Shown here: positions 14,800 through 16,672 of the stretch, in pieces
Layout of the letters: each line of letters begins with the position of its first letter
How positions within the stretch are numbered: position 1 is the first letter of the stretch
From: Verrucomicrobiota bacterium
GTDB lineage: Bacteria; Verrucomicrobiota; Verrucomicrobiia; Opitutales; Intestinicryptomonadaceae
Reading direction: 5' to 3'
Length of the DNA: 16,672 bases
NCBI GenBank assembly: GCA_003343565.1
Contig: QALA01000073.1
Span: forward strand, 1 to 16,672
Translations under genes and position numbers: made by a program
The notes under the pieces: generated by a model
What the model was told of the DNA's origin: nothing
The model's database searches: none
What the model saw: the letters and a program-made list of their open reading frames with translations, nothing else

Positions 14800-15200
14800 G
14801 CAGTCCCGAAAACCGGCGGGTGGAAGCGCGCGTTTCGCAAAGGTGCGTACAGATGCATGCAAAGTGTGTATAGATGAACGCTGAGTTCGCGTCTGGCTGC
14901 GGGGGCGGGTATGGGTGTGCGCGCAATGTGCACGCGTCTGACAGGCAGGCATGCGGGCGAATGCTTCATTTGCGCCGAGCCGAAAGTCTCTTACGACGCC
15001 GACAACGGCGCCTGCGGGTTGCGCATCAAAAAAACCTGCAAATCCGCCCGCGCCCGCTTCCAAATTTAATATAGATTGCAACCTTCCAGAACCTCCCTTG
15101 CAAGCTCCTTCCCGAAGATATCTGAAAATAGGCGTCTTCCTCAAACGTTCGATTTTTTTCCTCAAACCTTGCGATGCGATACAGTATGCGGCCTCATGCG

Positions 15201-15225
15201 GCACGCATTATGTTTATAATCGTGC
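15201..15225. repeat. inverted repeat with one bulge
   Basis: GCACG-C-ATTAT (15201-15211) pairs with ATAATCGTGC (15216-15225) around the 4-base loop GTTT; one C is bulged. The RNA would be a stable hairpin, and as DNA it could be an operator-like palindrome. The TATAAT at 15215-15220 lies inside it. No T run follows directly (five T residues begin 11 bases later), so I do not call it a terminator. Confidence 0.45.
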
Positions 15226-15380
15226 GCGCCTGCGCTTTTTGTCCGTAGGTCGGGAGCATATTGGCTGTTGCATATTGCCGGCTGTCCGTCTGCGATGCCG
15301 ACTCTTTGCGGATTGCGAAATTTTAGGAAAGCCGTGGAAATGCGGGTTAGGAAAGTCGCGAAAACGGGGAATGAAATATT

Positions 15381-15403
15381 GCCCGCTGCTCGCGGCTTTT
15401 TTT
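15381..15403 (+). terminator. weak hairpin followed by a T run
   Basis: CCGC and GCGG pair around TGCTC, with partial extension by flanking GC bases, and seven T residues follow. This has the look of a plus-strand intrinsic terminator, yet no plus-strand gene has been recognised just upstream. It may end a small RNA or a read-through transcript, or be chance. Confidence 0.3.
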
Positions 15404-15588
15404 CGGCGGGATTGAAGTATTTTTCTTTGGCGTTTTTTACCCCGACTTTTGTCTGATTGCGCGAGGGGCGGCGCAGGCGGAGGAGGGAGCCGGATTGGCG
15501 GTTGATTGGCGCGGCGCGGAACGGAGCGGGACGCTGTACGCGTTGCGCGCGCGGAATTTAATCCCACAGGCGGGAATCCGAAACGCCG

Positions 15589-15641
15589 TTTGAAAACGCG
15601 TATTTTGAAGGCGCGCATTTTGCACGCACTTTGAAAGCGGG
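15589..15641. repeat. degenerate short tandem repeat, unit about 15 bases
   Basis: Successive units read TTTGAAAACGCGTAT, TTTGAAGGCGCGCAT, TTTGCACGCAC and TTTGAAAGCGGG. The first two are the same length and agree at 12 of 15 bases; the later two are shortened. It lies about 110 bases upstream of lptB in gene-free DNA. Simple expansion by replication slippage is the likeliest origin. Confidence 0.4.
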
Positions 15642-15754
15642 TTTCGCGCCTTGCGTTTCACGCCGCAGAGAGGGCGAATGGAGGTGGCGTTAAGGGGCAT
15701 AAATTTGAAATAAAGGATTGCCAAATTTTGGCTGTCCGATTTTGTTTGTCGCGT

Positions 15755-16492
15755 ATGGAAAATGGGCAGAAAGCGTCGATTACAACCGAGAATCTCGTCA
15801 AGGAATACGGCAAGCGCAGGGTGGTCAAGGGCGTCAATTTGAAGCTGGAGGCCGGGGAGATTGTGGGATTGCTCGGTCCGAACGGGGCGGGAAAGACGAC
15901 GAGCTTCTATATGATAGTCGGCCTGATTCCCGCGACGGGCGGCAAGGTGTTTCTCGACGGCTGCGATATAACGGGAGTGCAGATGTACCGCCGCGCCCGC
16001 ATGGGCATAGGGTATCTTCCGCAGGAGGCCAGCGTGTTTAGAAAACTTACCGTTTACGAAAATATTTTGGCCGTGGCGGAGACGCTCCCGATTCCCCGCA
16101 AGGAGCTTAAGGACTTCGCAATGGCGATGCTTGAGGAGCTCGACCTTTCGCGGCTCGCCGGGCAGAAGGCCTTTACGCTTTCCGGCGGGGAGAGGCGCAG
16201 GCTCGAAATTACGCGCGCCCTCACGACGCGCCCGAAGTTTCTCCTTATGGACGAACCCTTCAGCGGGGTGGATCCCATAAGCGTTGCGGAGGTTCAGGGC
16301 ATAATACGCGCTTTGAAGTCGAAAAACATAGGCGTGCTGATAACCGACCACAACGTCCGCGAGACGCTTAGCATAGTCGACAGGGCGTACCTGATTCACG
16401 ACGGGAAGGTCCTTTGCGAAGGCACCAGCGACTTTCTCGTAAACGACGCCCAGAGCAGGAGGTTTTATCTGGGCGAGAATTTCACGATGTAA
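15755..16492 (+). CDS. lptB: lipopolysaccharide export ABC transporter ATP-binding protein
   Basis: 245 residues. LptB is the cytosolic ATPase that, with LptF and LptG, extracts lipopolysaccharide from the inner membrane and drives it along the Lpt bridge. Walker A is GPNGAGKTT (41-49), the Q-loop Gln90 is in the LptB-typical YLPQEASVFRKLTVYEN, the ABC signature is LSGGERRRLEI (142-152), Walker B is FLLMDEPFSGVD (162-173) with Glu167, and His199 is in TDHNVRET. IVGLIPATGG and the C-terminal RRFYLGENF are also characteristic. I chose the ATG at 15755, which fits the family length. A TTG at 15728 in the same frame would add 9 residues and has AAAGGA 10 bases before it, whereas the ATG has no Shine-Dalgarno, so the longer form is a real alternative. 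The lptA/lptC genes are not in the window. Confidence 0.95.
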   Translation: MENGQKASITTENLVKEYGKRRVVKGVNLKLEAGEIVGLLGPNGAGKTTSFYMIVGLIPATGGKVFLDGCDITGVQMYRRARMGIGYLPQEASVFRKLTVYENILAVAETLPIPRKELKDFAMAMLEELDLSRLAGQKAFTLSGGERRRLEITRALTTRPKFLLMDEPFSGVDPISVAEVQGIIRALKSKNIGVLITDHNVRETLSIVDRAYLIHDGKVLCEGTSDFLVNDAQSRRFYLGENFTM

Positions 16493-16505
16493 TTTTATTC
16501 CGCGC

Positions 16506-16541
16506 CGCGCCGGCCGTGCGGCATAGCTTTTTGCCGGCGCG
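16506..16541 (+). repeat. perfect 9-bp inverted repeat between lptB and hprK
   Basis: CGCGCCGGC (16506-16514) and GCCGGCGCG (16533-16541) are exact complements around an 18-base loop that contains five T residues. The T run is in the loop rather than after the stem, so this is not a standard terminator. It could moderate read-through or translation of the following gene, whose Shine-Dalgarno lies 17 bases downstream of the stem. Confidence 0.5.
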
Positions 16542-16570
16542 CGCGGGCGGAAAAATCGAAAGGCAGCAAG

Positions 16571-16672
16571 ATGTCGCTGAAGAAGGGAAAGATCAAGACG
16601 GTGGAGGAAATCTCCGTAAGGGAGTTTTTCAACTTGTATAAGGAGACTCTCCAGCTGGAGGTCTTGGGCGGG
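16571..16672 (+). CDS. hprK: probable HPr kinase/phosphorylase (N-terminal part, cut by window edge)
   Basis: 34 codons are visible before the right edge. The product starts MSLKKGKIKTVEEISVREFF and continues NLYKETLQLEVLGGG. The segment ISVREFFNLYKETLQLEVLGG matches the beginning of HprK ('...tVreLle...LeLevlaG'), a kinase/phosphorylase of Ser46 of HPr in carbon and PTS regulation. GAAAGG at 16558-16563, 7 bases before the ATG, supports the start. Many Gram-negative genomes have hprK near lptB (lptB-rpoN-hpf-hprK order), which supports the call. The Walker A box and the rest of the protein lie outside the window, so the identity rests on a short stretch. Confidence 0.6.
   Translation, partial: MSLKKGKIKTVEEISVREFFNLYKETLQLEVLGG

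Larger units (their letters stand above)
14800..15754. other. gene-free region between nif3 and lptB
   Basis: About 950 bases with no recognisable gene on either strand. Open frames of up to about 160 codons exist but look like non-coding GC-rich sequence. Contents: a bulged 10-bp inverted repeat (15201-15225) containing a perfect TATAAT without a matching -35, a weak hairpin plus T-run (15381-15403), a degenerate short tandem repeat (15589-15641), and the lptB leader with AAAGGA at 15712-15717. No tRNA or known structured RNA hallmark was noticed. Confidence 0.55.

Noticed and set aside
14719..15415. Open frames of 154-161 codons on both strands in the nif3-lptB gap
   Set aside because: They overlap each other on opposite strands, lack ribosome binding sites and give low-complexity translations. 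None resembles a known protein.

Overview
The window reads as ordinary chromosome from a Gram-negative bacterium. A YidC insertase with the large periplasmic domain and LptB, the ATPase of lipopolysaccharide export, both imply an outer membrane. A probable HPr kinase start after lptB, plus GatCAB amidotransferase, would fit the Verrucomicrobiota/PVC group. That placement is inference from gene content only and has not been tested by phylogeny. Coding DNA is G+C-rich. The gene-free gaps are long (about 0.7-1.1 kb) and mix GC runs with A and T tracts. No tRNA, rRNA, CRISPR array, insertion sequence or phage gene was found.

Left part, all on the minus strand. It opens with the first 83 codons of a 6-phosphogluconate dehydrogenase gene (gnd, 1-249). 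A gene-free stretch follows that carries a 132-bp tandem duplication, each copy holding one intrinsic terminator facing leuC. Next come leuC (1248-2648), a well-formed terminator at 2761-2784, and yebC (2894-3634). After a 0.7-kb gap comes the conserved cluster rpmH-rnpA-yidD-yidC (7284 down to 4327): ribosomal protein L34, the RNase P protein, a membrane-insertion accessory factor and the membrane protein insertase.

Centre, 7285-8374: about 1.1 kb without a recognisable gene, lying between divergent transcription units. It holds a likely rpmH promoter on its left side. On its right side, directly before gatC, is a compact structured leader in which two strong pairings interlock.

Right part, plus strand. 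A tight run gatC-gatA-gatB-M48 protease-aguB-nif3 (8375-14744) looks like one operon; the junctions are a 51-bp gap, a 38-bp gap, a 4-bp overlap, a 4-bp gap and a 47-bp gap. It combines tRNA-dependent Gln/Asn formation with a Ste24-type membrane protease, an N-carbamoylputrescine amidase and a Nif3-family metal protein. A probable terminator follows nif3. After a further 1-kb gene-free gap come lptB (15755-16492) and the first 34 codons of a probable hprK, which runs off the right edge.

I found no clear candidate for a wholly new multi-gene system. The observations most worth following up are the interlocking leader before gatCAB, the low-complexity insertion inside GatB, the duplicated terminator module beside leuC, and several unexplained perfect or near-perfect inverted repeats in the gaps.
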